DNA of 64,000 nucleotides from an uncultured Collinsella sp. (GTDB lineage: Bacteria; Actinomycetota; Coriobacteriia; Coriobacteriales; Coriobacteriaceae): contig CAKUHA010000002.1 of the NCBI GenBank assembly GCA_934655755.1, forward strand, positions 248,001 through 312,000, given 5' to 3'. Positions 24,663 through 33,833 of the stretch are shown in pieces (within the stretch, counting starts at the first letter, position 1; the number at the start of each line of letters is the position of its first letter). The notes beneath the pieces are model-generated. The model ran no database searches, was not told the DNA's origin, and saw only the letters and a program-made list of their open reading frames with translations. The position numbers and the translations under genes were made by a program.

Positions 24663-25490
24663 CTAAGCACGAGTCAGCGACGACTCGATGGCCTGGACCA
24701 GGAATGCTGTAGCTCCATCTCCGCAAGGCTTGTCGTAGTAGTCTACAAAGCGCTGGTCGGCAAGATAGCCGCGTGCGAGGCCCCGGTACGGTTCATCTTG
24801 GGGTTCGCTGCCCCAGTTGAGGCCAATCCAGCGACGGTGCATTACGACAAGCTTGCGAGCCTCGCTGCCTTCCGGTTCGCCATCGCCCATGGCAATCGAG
24901 AGCTGGCCCAAAATGGCACGTTCAAGCTCCTTCATGTCGTTCCATGTCTGAGGGTCCATGTCCAGCAGCGCGTCGTTTGCCGCATCGACGGCTTCATCGC
25001 CATAGTGAGCTCGAGCTTCGGCACCGTAGCGCTCCTCGTTTTCCTGAACGGTGCGCCAGCGCTCCAGTTGCGGCAGGACGGCGCCCATGAGTGAGACGGC
25101 TTCGTCGAGCGACATGCCGGTGTTTTGCGCCAGGCGTGGGGCACAATCCTCGATCATTGCCTCCATGGTGGTCTCGTAGGTGTACTTGCCGTGGTCGTAG
25201 CACCATTTGCAGTAATGATCGGTCGTGGCGCCCGTAGCGTCGGTGCCGCAGTCATCGGGCGTGAGCAGCATGCCGCAGCTCTCGCAGTAGTGTTCGGGCA
25301 TTTCGAGCAGGTGAGACAGTGGCTCTCCGGTTACGGCGGCAATGAGCTTCATCATATCGATGCCCGGCGTGACCTCGCCGCGCTCCCAGCGGCTGACGGC
25401 TTGGCGCGTTACATAGAGCTTGGCGGCGAGCTGCTCTTGGGTGAGATTGTTGGCGCGCCGGACAGCGATGAGTTTTTCTGCAAAGGCCAT
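24663..25490 (-). CDS. XRE-type regulator with zinc ribbon and TipAS domain
   Basis: A 275-residue regulator with three parts. Residues 1-60 are an XRE helix-turn-helix ('LTQEQLAAKLYVTRQAVSRWERG'). Residues 68-101 form a zinc ribbon (CESCGMLL...CKWC). Residues about 105-272 match the TipAS drug-binding domain (ligand-induced helices, 'YRGLARGYLADQRFVDYYDKP'). TipA-type regulators normally pair TipAS with a MerR DNA-binding domain; here the DNA-binding part is XRE. It probably senses a hydrophobic peptide or drug. The gene is 52 bp upstream of the glutaredoxin on the same strand. Confidence 0.85.
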   Translation of the reverse strand: MAFAEKLIAVRRANNLTQEQLAAKLYVTRQAVSRWERGEVTPGIDMMKLIAAVTGEPLSHLLEMPEHYCESCGMLLTPDDCGTDATGATTDHYCKWCYDHGKYTYETTMEAMIEDCAPRLAQNTGMSLDEAVSLMGAVLPQLERWRTVQENEERYGAEARAHYGDEAVDAANDALLDMDPQTWNDMKELERAILGQLSIAMGDGEPEGSEARKLVVMHRRWIGLNWGSEPQDEPYRGLARGYLADQRFVDYYDKPCGDGATAFLVQAIESSLTRA

Positions 25491-25630
25491 GACGGCTCCT
25501 CTCTGCTGGTTGATGACTTAAGCATACGCGGCGGTAGGCACCCTTCCAAGCAACCGTTGGTTGCACGACGGGCGCCGCGGTGGGGGATTGCGCGCAGCGC
25601 CTCGTGCGCCCATGCCGTACAATGACCGGC

Positions 25631-26368
25631 ATGGAACCTATTGCACACATACATACCGACCTGCCGCAGAAGTTCGGCATTCCGCGCAACAGCTTTTTGG
25701 CACCCCATCTACAGGGCCGTATTGTCTTTGAGCCGGAGTTTGCCTCTAACGCCGCGGTTGCAGGGCTCGAATCCTTCTCGCACTTATGGCTGCTTTGGCG
25801 TTTTGAAAATGGAACGCCCGGCGGCACGGCCAAAGACATTGCTGCCGATGCCAAAATACAGAACAAAGCCGGTACCAATGCCAAGTGGTCAAAGACCGTG
25901 CGTCCGCCACGCCTGGGCGGCGCCGAGCGCGTGGGCGTCTTTGCCACGCGTAGTCCGTTTCGCCCCAATCCTATCGGCCTCACCTGCGTAAAGCTTGACC
26001 GTGTTGAGCTCACCGATAACGGTCCCATCATCTATGTGTTGGGCGCCGACTTGCGCGACGGCACGCCCATCTATGACATCAAGCCCTACATTCCGTTTGC
26101 GGATTGTCATTCGGACGCGACGGGCGGCTGGATCGAGGACAACCCGTGGCAAGAGCTCGACGTCGAGTTTACACAAGCGCTGCAAGACAAGGTCCCGCCC
26201 ACAAAGTTGCCCGGCCTGATCGAGATTCTTCGCCAAGATCCGCGCCGTGCTGGAAGCAAGCGCGAGCCCAATCGCGTCTACCACTTGGCCTACGCCGGGC
26301 TCGATATCTCGTTTACGGTCGACGGGACGCAGCTTTTCGTGACGGACGTCAGCAAGGCGCAAAACTAG
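25631..26368 (+). CDS. trmO: tRNA m6t6A37 methyltransferase TrmO
   Basis: A 245-residue TsaA/TrmO protein that methylates the threonylcarbamoyl group at A37 in certain tRNAs. The SAM-binding beta-barrel motif is 'VGVFATRSPFRPNPIGLTCVKL', with 'DGTPIYDIKPYIPFADC' after it; the C-terminal extension contains the second conserved domain. I picked the ATG at 25631 ('MEPIAHIHTD'); an ATG at 25622 adds three residues. No strong Shine-Dalgarno is visible. Apparently monocistronic. Confidence 0.9.
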   Translation: MEPIAHIHTDLPQKFGIPRNSFLAPHLQGRIVFEPEFASNAAVAGLESFSHLWLLWRFENGTPGGTAKDIAADAKIQNKAGTNAKWSKTVRPPRLGGAERVGVFATRSPFRPNPIGLTCVKLDRVELTDNGPIIYVLGADLRDGTPIYDIKPYIPFADCHSDATGGWIEDNPWQELDVEFTQALQDKVPPTKLPGLIEILRQDPRRAGSKREPNRVYHLAYAGLDISFTVDGTQLFVTDVSKAQN

Positions 26369-26482
26369 CCACTGCGGCGTTTGCGCTCCTGCCAAATTCA
26401 ACCCCAAAACCCGTGCCAAAGCCGTCCATCCTGGTGGACAATAACGCCTACCGAACCAATCCACTTTGCACGGGAGCCCAGC

Positions 26483-27694
26483 ATGAAATACGACTTCACC
26501 TCGCTTATCGACCGCCACGGTATGGATGCCATCGCCGTTGACTCCTGGGGCGAGATCCCCGGTATGGCGCCAAACGCACCCGATGAGGGCTTCGGCCGCA
26601 TCCCCATGTGGGTGGCGGATATGAACTTTGCTACGGTGCCGACGGTTCAGGAGCACATCATTCAGCGTGCCCAGCACCCTATGTTTGGCTACTTTGATCC
26701 GCGCGCCGAGTACTTCGATCGCATCATCGAATGGCAGAGCCGCCGCAATGACGTCGAGGGCCTGCTTCCCGAGCACATTGGCTATGAAAACGGCGTGCTG
26801 GGCGGCGTCGTGTCGACGCTTCGCGCCTATGTGCAGCCCGGTGATGCGGTGCTGGTCCACAGCCCCACCTACATCGGTTTTACCAAGTCCATCGAGGCCG
26901 CGGGCTACCGCATTGTCCATAGCCCGCTTAAGCTCGACGGCCAGGGCATATGGCGCATGGACTTTGAGGACATGGAGCACAAGCTCGAGCAAAATCACAT
27001 CCATGCTGCCGTTTTCTGCTCGCCGCATAATCCCTGCGGCCGCGTATGGGAGCGCGACGAGATCGAGCGCGCCATGGACATCTATCGCCAGCACGATTGC
27101 GTGGTGATCTCGGACGAGATCTGGTCCGACATCATCCGTCCTGGGCACAAGCACATCCCGACGCAGTCGGTGAGCGAGGACGCCCGCATGCGCACGGTCG
27201 CCCTTTATGCGCCCAGCAAGACCTTCAACCTCGCGGGCCTAGTCGGCAGCTATCACATCATCTACAACGAGACGCTTCGCGACCGCGTGTGTGCCGTGTC
27301 CAACAAGACTCACTACAACGAGATGAACGTCCTCTCCATGCACGCGCTCATCGGTGCCTACCAGCCGCAGGGCTACGAGTGGGTGGACGAGCTCAACGAG
27401 GTCATCAAGGACAACGTTGACTACTTCTGCGATTACGTGGACGAGCATTTCGAAGGTGTGGCCTATTCGCGTCCGCAGGGCACGTACATGGTGTTCCTGG
27501 ACTGCACGGAGTGGTGCCGCGAGCATGGCCGCGACATTCAGTGGCTGCTCGACGAGGGTGCGCGCGTGGGCGTGGGCTATCAAGACGGCCGTCCGTTCCA
27601 TGGCCCCTGCCACATTCGCGTGAACTTGGCCCTGCCGCTTTCGCGCGTAAAGGAGGCGTGCGAACGCCTGGATCGTTACGTTTTTAATGCATAG
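26483..27694 (+). CDS. PatB/MalY-type aminotransferase, C-S lyase
   Basis: A 403-residue fold-type I PLP enzyme. The PLP lysine lies in 'YAPSKTFNLAGLVGSY', the Asp/Tyr pair in 'DCVVISDEIWSDI', and the N-terminal 'PMWVADMNFATVP' is characteristic of PatB/MalY proteins. These are cystathionine beta-lyase-like enzymes that cleave C-S bonds; some also regulate. The ATG at 26483 has GGGAG upstream. It is not obviously in an operon. The assignment to the family is firm; the substrate is not. Confidence 0.9.
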   Translation: MKYDFTSLIDRHGMDAIAVDSWGEIPGMAPNAPDEGFGRIPMWVADMNFATVPTVQEHIIQRAQHPMFGYFDPRAEYFDRIIEWQSRRNDVEGLLPEHIGYENGVLGGVVSTLRAYVQPGDAVLVHSPTYIGFTKSIEAAGYRIVHSPLKLDGQGIWRMDFEDMEHKLEQNHIHAAVFCSPHNPCGRVWERDEIERAMDIYRQHDCVVISDEIWSDIIRPGHKHIPTQSVSEDARMRTVALYAPSKTFNLAGLVGSYHIIYNETLRDRVCAVSNKTHYNEMNVLSMHALIGAYQPQGYEWVDELNEVIKDNVDYFCDYVDEHFEGVAYSRPQGTYMVFLDCTEWCREHGRDIQWLLDEGARVGVGYQDGRPFHGPCHIRVNLALPLSRVKEACERLDRYVFNA

Positions 27695-27768
27695 CAAGCC
27701 GTAACGAACGGACGACATGCGCGGGGTCTTCTGGCTTGATTGTTATGCGGGGGTCTGATCCCAGCCCC

Positions 27769-28248
27769 CTACTTTTCGTGAATCTGCTTGCCGCAGAGAT
27801 GCTCAATCGTAATTTCGTACAGCTGAACGCCCTTGATGTCCTTGGCGATTTCCTCCTCGACCTCTTCGGCGGTGGGGTAGTACTTGAGCGCGAGCTCGCG
27901 GACCTTGTCCTCGATAAATGCGGGGGTGTCATTCGCCAGGCGGCAACGGCCAAAGACAACGGTGCTCTGCACGTAGGGCGCCCAGTCGTCGTCCTTGTAC
28001 CAGTCGTTGCCGTAGACGGTAAAACAGACCTTGTCGTCATGCTTGAGAGCGTCGACCTTGTGGCCCGCCTTGGCGCCGTGGAAGTAAATCTTGTCGTTCT
28101 CAGCGTCAAAGAAGTAGTTGACGGGAATGGCGTACGGGTAGCCATCGTCGCCGTTGACGGCAAAGACGCCGCGCTTGCAGGTGGCGAGCAGCTCGCGCGC
28201 CGCCTCGTCGGTAATGGCGCGCTTCTTTCGGCGTAGAGGCCTAAACAT
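27769..28248 (-). CDS. PPOX-family flavoprotein, NimA-like
   Basis: A 159-residue split-barrel protein of the pyridoxamine-phosphate-oxidase-like family, near the 5-nitroimidazole-resistance group ('RGVFAVNGDDGYPYAIPVNYFFDAENDKIYFHGA', then 'STVVFGRCRLA'). The ATG at 28248 is used because GGAAAGG lies about 10 bases upstream; a TTG at 28266 would add six residues. Its resemblance to NimA does not show drug resistance. No operon partner is visible; the histidine kinase upstream is on the same strand, 42 bp away. Confidence 0.85.
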   Translation of the reverse strand: MFRPLRRKKRAITDEAARELLATCKRGVFAVNGDDGYPYAIPVNYFFDAENDKIYFHGAKAGHKVDALKHDDKVCFTVYGNDWYKDDDWAPYVQSTVVFGRCRLANDTPAFIEDKVRELALKYYPTAEEVEEEIAKDIKGVQLYEITIEHLCGKQIHEK

Positions 28249-28290
28249 CGCGGGATTCCTTTCCAATCGGGCATGGTTCTTGGGGAGAGA

Positions 28291-31095
28291 CTATAGCGAA
28301 CTGGGGCCGTGCTGCTTGATGCGGGCGAGAATGTTTTTGAGTTTTTCAAAATCGAGCGGCTTGGGCAGATGGGCGTTCATGCCGGCGTCGCGTGCGGCCT
28401 TGGCGTCCTCGGCAAAAGCGTTGGCGGTCAGCGCGATGATGGGGATGTCGGCAGCGTCGGGCTTGCCGCTCAGACGAATCGCGCGCGTTGCCTCATAACC
28501 GTCCATACCGGGCATCATGATGTCCATGAGGATGGCGTCGAAGCTGCCGGCGGGATGCGACAGGTACAGGTCGACAACCTCGTTGCCGTTGGCCGCGCGG
28601 GTCACCACAACGTCCTCGGATTCCAGCAGCGCCTGGGCAATTTCGGCATTCAGGTCGTTGTCTTCGGCGAGCAGGACGTTCATGCCGGCGAGCGAGCAGC
28701 TGGGCGTTGCCTCGGCTGGCTTTATGTGGGCCCGAGGGTTCTTGTCGATATCGAGCGGAATCTGGACAGTGAACGTGCTGCCCACGCCGAGTTCGCTTGA
28801 AATCTCGATGGTGCCGCCCATCATGTCGATGAGCGATTTGACAATGGGCATGCCCATGCCGGTTCCCTGGAACTTGCTGCGGGCGTCGTCGCCCTCTTGG
28901 GCGAACGGCTCGTAGATATGCTTCAAAAACTCGGGCGTCATGCCAATGCCGGTGTCTTCGATGGTGAAGCAAAAGAGCGCGCGTGAGTCGTTGAGCGGTT
29001 TGACGTTGGACAAGAAGGTGACGGTGCCGCCATGCTTGTTGTATTTGATGCTGTTGTCGAGCAGGTTGATGATGATTCGGCGGATATGAGTGGGGCTGCC
29101 GATCATGCTCTGGTCGACAGCATAGGGCTCGCTGGCGTTGAGCAGCGTAATGCCGCGGTCCGATGCGCGGAGTTTGCACAGCACCAAGGCATCGTCACAG
29201 AGCTCCTTGAGGTTGAACGATTCGTGCTCGAGTGTCACTTTGCGCTCCTCGATCCTGCCCATTTCGAGGATGTCGTTGATGAGTGAAAGCAGGTGGTTGG
29301 CAGCGACACGCGCCTTGGCGCGGCTTTCGCGAGCGACCTTTATATCGCCCTCTTTCAATTCCTCAATCTCAATAAGGCCCAAGATGCCGTTGAGCGGTGT
29401 GCGGATGTCGTGGCTCATACGCGTGAGGAACGCGGTCTTGGCGACGTTGGCGGCGTCGGCTTTCCGCCGCTCTTTCCGCGCGCGTTGAAGCGACCAGACA
29501 AGGATGGCGATGCCGGTCAGCAAAATGCAGATGATAACGGTGGCAATGGCGGTGCGGTTGCGATAGAGGAATCGAAGTGTATCGGATTCTTGAGCCGAAT
29601 ACGATGTGGGGGAATAACTGTTCGCGGAGAGCGATTCGCCGGCATTGACGATACCCTTATTAATGATTCCTAGGAGTTGGGGATTGCCGCGCGAGATCAA
29701 GCACGATAGTTCTGCTGTGTCGGTGAGTTCCTTCGTTTCGAAATCCTCGATGTCGTAGGTGTCGCGGATGGTTTCCAAGCGCGTGCTGGGGACGATGATG
29801 CAACTGGCCTCTCCTTTATTGAGGGCTTTGAGCATCTCGCTGCCGCTTGGGTACTCGGTTACCGTCGCGTCGGGGAACAGGCTCTCGAGCTCAAAGCGGT
29901 TGACGATAGCGCTCTTTGTGCAAGCGATGTTCTTGAGGTCCTTGCTCAGGTCGTTGCTGCTGTGGATAGCGGTCAGGGAGACCGTTCCCGTCGAGTTTGA
30001 CTGGATGACCCCCACCTGTTCGGCGAGCCAGTAGTCACGAAAGAATGGCAGGGCGACATCGATGGTGCCTTTTGAAAGGGCTTTGATCATTTGTTTGGTG
30101 TCTGCGATTGCGACTGTTTTAACGTTAATGCCAAACTTGTCGTGCAACGTCGTCGCGAGCGAGGCAAGCGACCCCTCCATTTCGCCATCGTCATTTTGCG
30201 TGCAGTAGGGGAGCTGGTTTGTAAGATAGCCGAGCGTGATGGTGTTGCCGTTTGCTTTGAGCCAGGAGGCCTCGGCGCTGTCAAGTGATGATGACCCGCT
30301 GTTTTGGGCCGAGTAATTTGCTTTGACCTCGTCATTGTAGCGGGGGTTGAATCGGGCGATTGCCGCCATGGCGGCATTGATATCGTCCATAAGGTCGGGG
30401 CGGCTTTTGGGGACGGCGAAATAGTAGTCGCTTGAGCCTACGTAGAACATGGGGGAGGCGCTAGGCGATGAGATCGTGTCGTTCATGATGATGGCGTCGA
30501 CCTCGCCGTTTGCCAACGCATCGAAGAGACCGCCGCCACTGGCTATTTCTTTATAGGTGCAGGTAATGCCTTCGTCGGCAAGCCACTGCTGGCCGACGAA
30601 GGTCTGCATAACGCCGGGATTGCAGCCAATGGTGAGGCCCTGGAGCGCCTGGAGGTCGCCCGTAGCCAAGTCGTCTCGGTCGGGCCTGGCATAGATGTAG
30701 TAGCGCTCGGTGCCCTCGGGGTTCGATGAGAAAAGCAGCTTTTGGGCGCGTTCCTCGGAGTAGGAGATATTGGGCATGAGGTCGATCTCGCCCGCCTCGA
30801 GCTTGTCCATGAGCTCGGTGAACGTACCGGAGACATATTCGTATTTCCATCCGGGGGTGTAGTACGAGAGGGTTTGGAGGTATTCGTAACCCCAGCCCGA
30901 AAGGCGTTCGCCCGGCGTGCCTTCCTGGAAACCCTCGCTGCTGACGAGCCAGCCAACGCGTACCGTTTTGACCTGCTGCTCGGACTGGTCGGCAAGGGCC
31001 GGCACGGGTGCGGCGGCACTCAGCGCGGTAAGTGCGGTGAGCACGATGGCGAGGGTGCGATATATAGTTGAGCGAAGGACAGCGGCAGCTCTCAC
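28291..31095 (-). CDS. Hybrid sensor histidine kinase with two solute-binding domains
   Basis: A protein of about 934 residues. A signal peptide precedes two tandem bacterial extracellular solute-binding (SBP_bac_3) domains (about 40-275 and 285-510), as in BvgS/EvgS-type kinases. One membrane helix lies near 520-545, then HisKA with His in 'SHDIRTPLNGILGL', a HATPase ('NLLDNSIKYN', 'EDTGIGM', 'GTGMGMPIV') and a C-terminal receiver domain with phosphoacceptor Asp in 'FDAILMDIMMPGMDG'. I see no Hpt domain at the C-terminus. The GTG at 31095 is preferred for its AGGA 7 bases upstream; a TTG at 31110 is possible. The kinase probably senses an amino acid or similar ligand outside the cell. No obvious cognate regulator is next door. 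Confidence 0.9.
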   Translation of the reverse strand: MRAAAVLRSTIYRTLAIVLTALTALSAAAPVPALADQSEQQVKTVRVGWLVSSEGFQEGTPGERLSGWGYEYLQTLSYYTPGWKYEYVSGTFTELMDKLEAGEIDLMPNISYSEERAQKLLFSSNPEGTERYYIYARPDRDDLATGDLQALQGLTIGCNPGVMQTFVGQQWLADEGITCTYKEIASGGGLFDALANGEVDAIIMNDTISSPSASPMFYVGSSDYYFAVPKSRPDLMDDINAAMAAIARFNPRYNDEVKANYSAQNSGSSSLDSAEASWLKANGNTITLGYLTNQLPYCTQNDDGEMEGSLASLATTLHDKFGINVKTVAIADTKQMIKALSKGTIDVALPFFRDYWLAEQVGVIQSNSTGTVSLTAIHSSNDLSKDLKNIACTKSAIVNRFELESLFPDATVTEYPSGSEMLKALNKGEASCIIVPSTRLETIRDTYDIEDFETKELTDTAELSCLISRGNPQLLGIINKGIVNAGESLSANSYSPTSYSAQESDTLRFLYRNRTAIATVIICILLTGIAILVWSLQRARKERRKADAANVAKTAFLTRMSHDIRTPLNGILGLIEIEELKEGDIKVARESRAKARVAANHLLSLINDILEMGRIEERKVTLEHESFNLKELCDDALVLCKLRASDRGITLLNASEPYAVDQSMIGSPTHIRRIIINLLDNSIKYNKHGGTVTFLSNVKPLNDSRALFCFTIEDTGIGMTPEFLKHIYEPFAQEGDDARSKFQGTGMGMPIVKSLIDMMGGTIEISSELGVGSTFTVQIPLDIDKNPRAHIKPAEATPSCSLAGMNVLLAEDNDLNAEIAQALLESEDVVVTRAANGNEVVDLYLSHPAGSFDAILMDIMMPGMDGYEATRAIRLSGKPDAADIPIIALTANAFAEDAKAARDAGMNAHLPKPLDFEKLKNILARIKQHGPSSL

Positions 31096-31190
31096 ATGCA
31101 ATCCTAACAAATCGAGGCAGTACCACGTAAGGATACCAGCTCAGGTGCCCCGTTTGACCCACCTGCCGTTAAACGGTCATCCAGCAGATG

Positions 31191-31273
31191 TAGTCGTTGG
31201 GGACGTTCTTAAACGACTAGTCATCGGGGACGTTCTTGAATGACTAGTCGTTTAAGAACGTCCCCAATGACTA
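31191..31273. repeat. 28-bp perfect inverted repeat, TAGTCAT/GGGGACG type
   Basis: TTGGGGACGTTCTTAAACGA begins the left arm (31197-31224), and the right arm (31240-31267) is its exact reverse complement; the 15-base loop holds a third GGGGACGTTCTTGA. The arms are bordered by further TAGTC/GACTA sequence. The same family occurs at 23151, 23862 and 24236. Confidence 0.85.
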
Positions 31274-31343
31274 GTTCCGTTTGCGAGGGAGGCGTGGGAC
31301 AATACCGAGCGAATGTGATTGATTGCTCGCGGAAGGGGTCGCG

Positions 31344-31769
31344 ATGAAAAAGCTGAGGACACTTGCCGATGTGTTGCGTCAGGCCGGCTTCGTGCGCATC
31401 ACGGGCCTGTTCCTTCTCTTCTATCTGCTCTGCTCAACGGCTGTCTGGCTGTCCGAGCCCACGACCCTCACCTTTGGTGACGGGCTCTGGTTTAGCTTTG
31501 AGACCGTGTCGACCATCGGCTTTGGCGACATTCCGGCCGAGACGCCGGTTGCCCGCGCCATCACCGTCATCTTGAGCGTCATCAGCATCTTCTACATCGC
31601 TATGCTCACGGGTGTTGCGGTGAACTACTGCAACACGCTCATCAAGATGCGCCAAAAGGACACCATGGCGCGCTTTATGGACGACTTGGAGCATTTGGAA
31701 GAGCTCGACCGCGATGAGCTCGCCGACCTGTCGCGTCGCGTACGTGAGTACCGCCGTCGGCAGCGCTAG
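31344..31769 (+). CDS. Two-helix ion channel, potassium channel-like
   Basis: A 141-residue protein with two membrane helices (about 18-37 and 68-92) around a pore loop with selectivity-filter-like TIGFGD at 57-62 (TVSTIGFGDIPAE). The C-terminal 45 residues are charged and probably cytosolic. This is the Ion_trans_2 fold; TIGFGD rather than TVGYGD still fits potassium selectivity. The ATG at 31344 has GGAAGGGG upstream. It is probably co-transcribed with the LOG-like gene 33 bp downstream. Confidence 0.85.
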   Translation: MKKLRTLADVLRQAGFVRITGLFLLFYLLCSTAVWLSEPTTLTFGDGLWFSFETVSTIGFGDIPAETPVARAITVILSVISIFYIAMLTGVAVNYCNTLIKMRQKDTMARFMDDLEHLEELDRDELADLSRRVREYRRRQR

Positions 31770-31802
31770 GGCAAGCGTATCGCGCAGCAAGGGGGATTGC
31801 AT

Positions 31803-32336
31803 ATGAACATCACGGTGTACCTGGGCGCGAGCGTCGGCAACGATCCGGCGTTTTTGCCTGCGGCACAAGAGCTCGGCGCTTGGATTGGCGCTAACGGTCA
31901 CGCGCTGGTATACGGCGGATCCAAGTCGGGCCTGATGGGCGCGCTTGCCGACAGCGTGCTCGATGCCGGCGGGCGCGTGGCGGGTGTGGAACCGAGCTTT
32001 TTTATCGAGGCCGAGTTCCAGCACGACGGCATCGACGACCTCATCGTGACGAGCGATATGGCCGAGCGCAAGGCCAAGATGATCGAACTCGGTGACGCGT
32101 TTATTGCCTTTCCCGGCGGCACGGGTACGCTCGAGGAGATCGCCGAGATCATGTCTGCGGTGTCGCTGGGGCATCTCAACGCACCGTGCATCCTGTACAA
32201 CCTGGACGGCTACTACAACGACCTGAAGGCTCTGCTCGGCCACATGATTGAAAAGGGATTGTCGAGTCCGCAGCGCCAGCGGGGGATTTACTTTGCCGAA
32301 GATTTGCACGAGATTGCCTCGATCATCAATGGTTAA
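31803..32336 (+). CDS. LOG/TIGR00730-family Rossmann protein
   Basis: A 177-residue protein of the cytokinin-riboside-phosphate phosphoribohydrolase (LOG) family, also annotated 'lysine decarboxylase-like'. Signatures are 'VYGGSKSGLMG' and 'IAFPGGTGTLEEI' (PGGxGTxxE). The ATG at 31803 has AAGGGGG 7 bases upstream; a TTG at 31797 is the alternative. It likely hydrolyses nucleoside monophosphates; its bacterial role is open. It shares an operon with the channel gene. Confidence 0.9.
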   Translation: MNITVYLGASVGNDPAFLPAAQELGAWIGANGHALVYGGSKSGLMGALADSVLDAGGRVAGVEPSFFIEAEFQHDGIDDLIVTSDMAERKAKMIELGDAFIAFPGGTGTLEEIAEIMSAVSLGHLNAPCILYNLDGYYNDLKALLGHMIEKGLSSPQRQRGIYFAEDLHEIASIING

Positions 32337-32460
32337 GTTCTAGATTGGGTGCGCATTGCGCCCAATGGTGCCGTTTGGGGTGCAGATGGTTGGCTCGTCT
32401 GGGCAGCGCTCGCTCTACAATAAAACGTATTTCTATCGACTTTGACCACGGGAGGACCCG

Positions 32461-33747
32461 ATGGATAACCTTGCCAAACCTAAAAACCGTGCGCTGTTCC
32501 TTATCAGCGTAGCCTTGACGGGCGCGCTCGCCGGCGCTGCGGTCTGGCTGTTCTTCTTTGCGATGGAGCATGGTATCGACTTCTTTTGGACCGAGGTCCC
32601 GCACATGCTGGGTGCTGCTTCGCCCGAGCTTGCCAGCGGTCCCTTCGGTTGCCTGCCGTATCCGTTTTTCGTTTGCCTGGCGGGCGGTCTACTCATCGGT
32701 CTGTACGAAAAGCTGACCGGCGCCAAGACCGACGACCTCAACCAGGTGATGGCCAAGGTCAAGCAAGACGGACGCTACCCGTACGATAGCCTGGGCAAGC
32801 TGTCGATTGCGGCATTACTGCCGCTGCTGTTTGGCGGAAGCATTGGTCCCGAGGCCGGCCTGACCGGCGTTATCGCGGGTCTATGCAGCTGGGTCGGCGA
32901 CCGCATGCGTCGCTTTGGTGCCGAGTTTAGGGAGCTCACGCTGCTGGGCACCCAGGCTGCCCTGACAGCGCTCTTTACCGCACCCGTCTTTGGCTTTGTG
33001 GCACCGCTCGCCGGCAGCGCCGACGGCCAGGATGATTCGTCTGACGAGGTTACGATCAAGCTGCCCAAGGCGCAAAAAACCGTGGTCTACGGCATCGCCA
33101 TTGCGGGCGGTTTGGGCACTTACCTGCTGCTCGGTCAGCTCATGGGCGGCGGCATGGGTATGCCGCGGTTCGAGGCTGCCGAGATGGGCAGCTTGGAACT
33201 GACGTGGCTCATTCCTCTGACGCTGGTCGGCACGGTCTGCGGTTGGCTGTTCTTTGTCTCGGAGCATGCAAGCGAGGCGTTGGCCCATGCCATTGGGGAG
33301 CGCCCCGTCGTCAAGGCCATGCTGGCTGGTCTGGTGCTCGCGGCTTGTGGCACGGTTCTGCCCTTCACCATGTTTGCCGGCGAGACGCAGGCAGATGTGC
33401 TCATGGAGACCTACCTCACCATCCCCGCCGGCGTCCTTATCGCGACCGGCCTGGTCAAGGCTATGCTGACGCCCGCCCTTATCAACCTGGGCTGGCGCGG
33501 CGGCCATTTCTTCCCCGTGATCTTCTCGGGCGTGAGCCTGGGCTACGGTTTCGCGCTGCTCACGGGTGCCGATCCGGTCTTTTGCGTCGCCGTCTGCACT
33601 GCCTCGACGATGGGCGCCGTTATGCGTCAGCCCGTCATGGTCGTGGGCCTGCTGCTTATGTGCTTCCCGCTCAAGGGCATCGTCGCCATGATTATCGCCG
33701 CCGTTATCGCCGCCGGCATTCCGCTGCCCAAGCCGCTGCGCAAGTAG
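32461..33747 (+). CDS. ClC-family chloride channel/antiporter
   Basis: A 428-residue membrane protein of the voltage-gated ClC family with about ten helices. The GxxGPE motif (GSIGPE at 126-131) supplies a gating glutamate (Glu131), and 'GWRGGHFFPVIFSG' supplies the GxFxP motif of the anion path. The protein ends right after the last helix, with no CBS domains. ClC transporters exchange or conduct Cl-, or F- in some groups. Canonical GSGIP is not obvious near the N-terminus. GGGAGG stands before the ATG. A terminator-like hairpin follows at 33794. Confidence 0.88.
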   Translation: MDNLAKPKNRALFLISVALTGALAGAAVWLFFFAMEHGIDFFWTEVPHMLGAASPELASGPFGCLPYPFFVCLAGGLLIGLYEKLTGAKTDDLNQVMAKVKQDGRYPYDSLGKLSIAALLPLLFGGSIGPEAGLTGVIAGLCSWVGDRMRRFGAEFRELTLLGTQAALTALFTAPVFGFVAPLAGSADGQDDSSDEVTIKLPKAQKTVVYGIAIAGGLGTYLLLGQLMGGGMGMPRFEAAEMGSLELTWLIPLTLVGTVCGWLFFVSEHASEALAHAIGERPVVKAMLAGLVLAACGTVLPFTMFAGETQADVLMETYLTIPAGVLIATGLVKAMLTPALINLGWRGGHFFPVIFSGVSLGYGFALLTGADPVFCVAVCTASTMGAVMRQPVMVVGLLLMCFPLKGIVAMIIAAVIAAGIPLPKPLRK

Positions 33748-33793
33748 CGGGCCGCCCGTTTGAGGCTGATTCATAATCCATTTTGAAAGAAGT

Positions 33794-33825
33794 CGCGCGA
33801 GGCCGTATGTCTTCGGTCTCGCGCG
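33794..33825. terminator. Hairpin between convergent clc and methyltransferase genes
   Basis: CGCGCGAG at 33794-33801 pairs with CTCGCGCG at 33818-33825; T-rich sequence follows on both strands, weakly. Confidence 0.55.
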
Positions 33826-33833
33826 GCTGTTGT

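Noticed and set aside
27745..27768. GGGGGTCTG...CAGCCCCC as terminator between patB and the PPOX gene
   Set aside because: The stem is short and imperfect and no T run is present; not reported as a feature.
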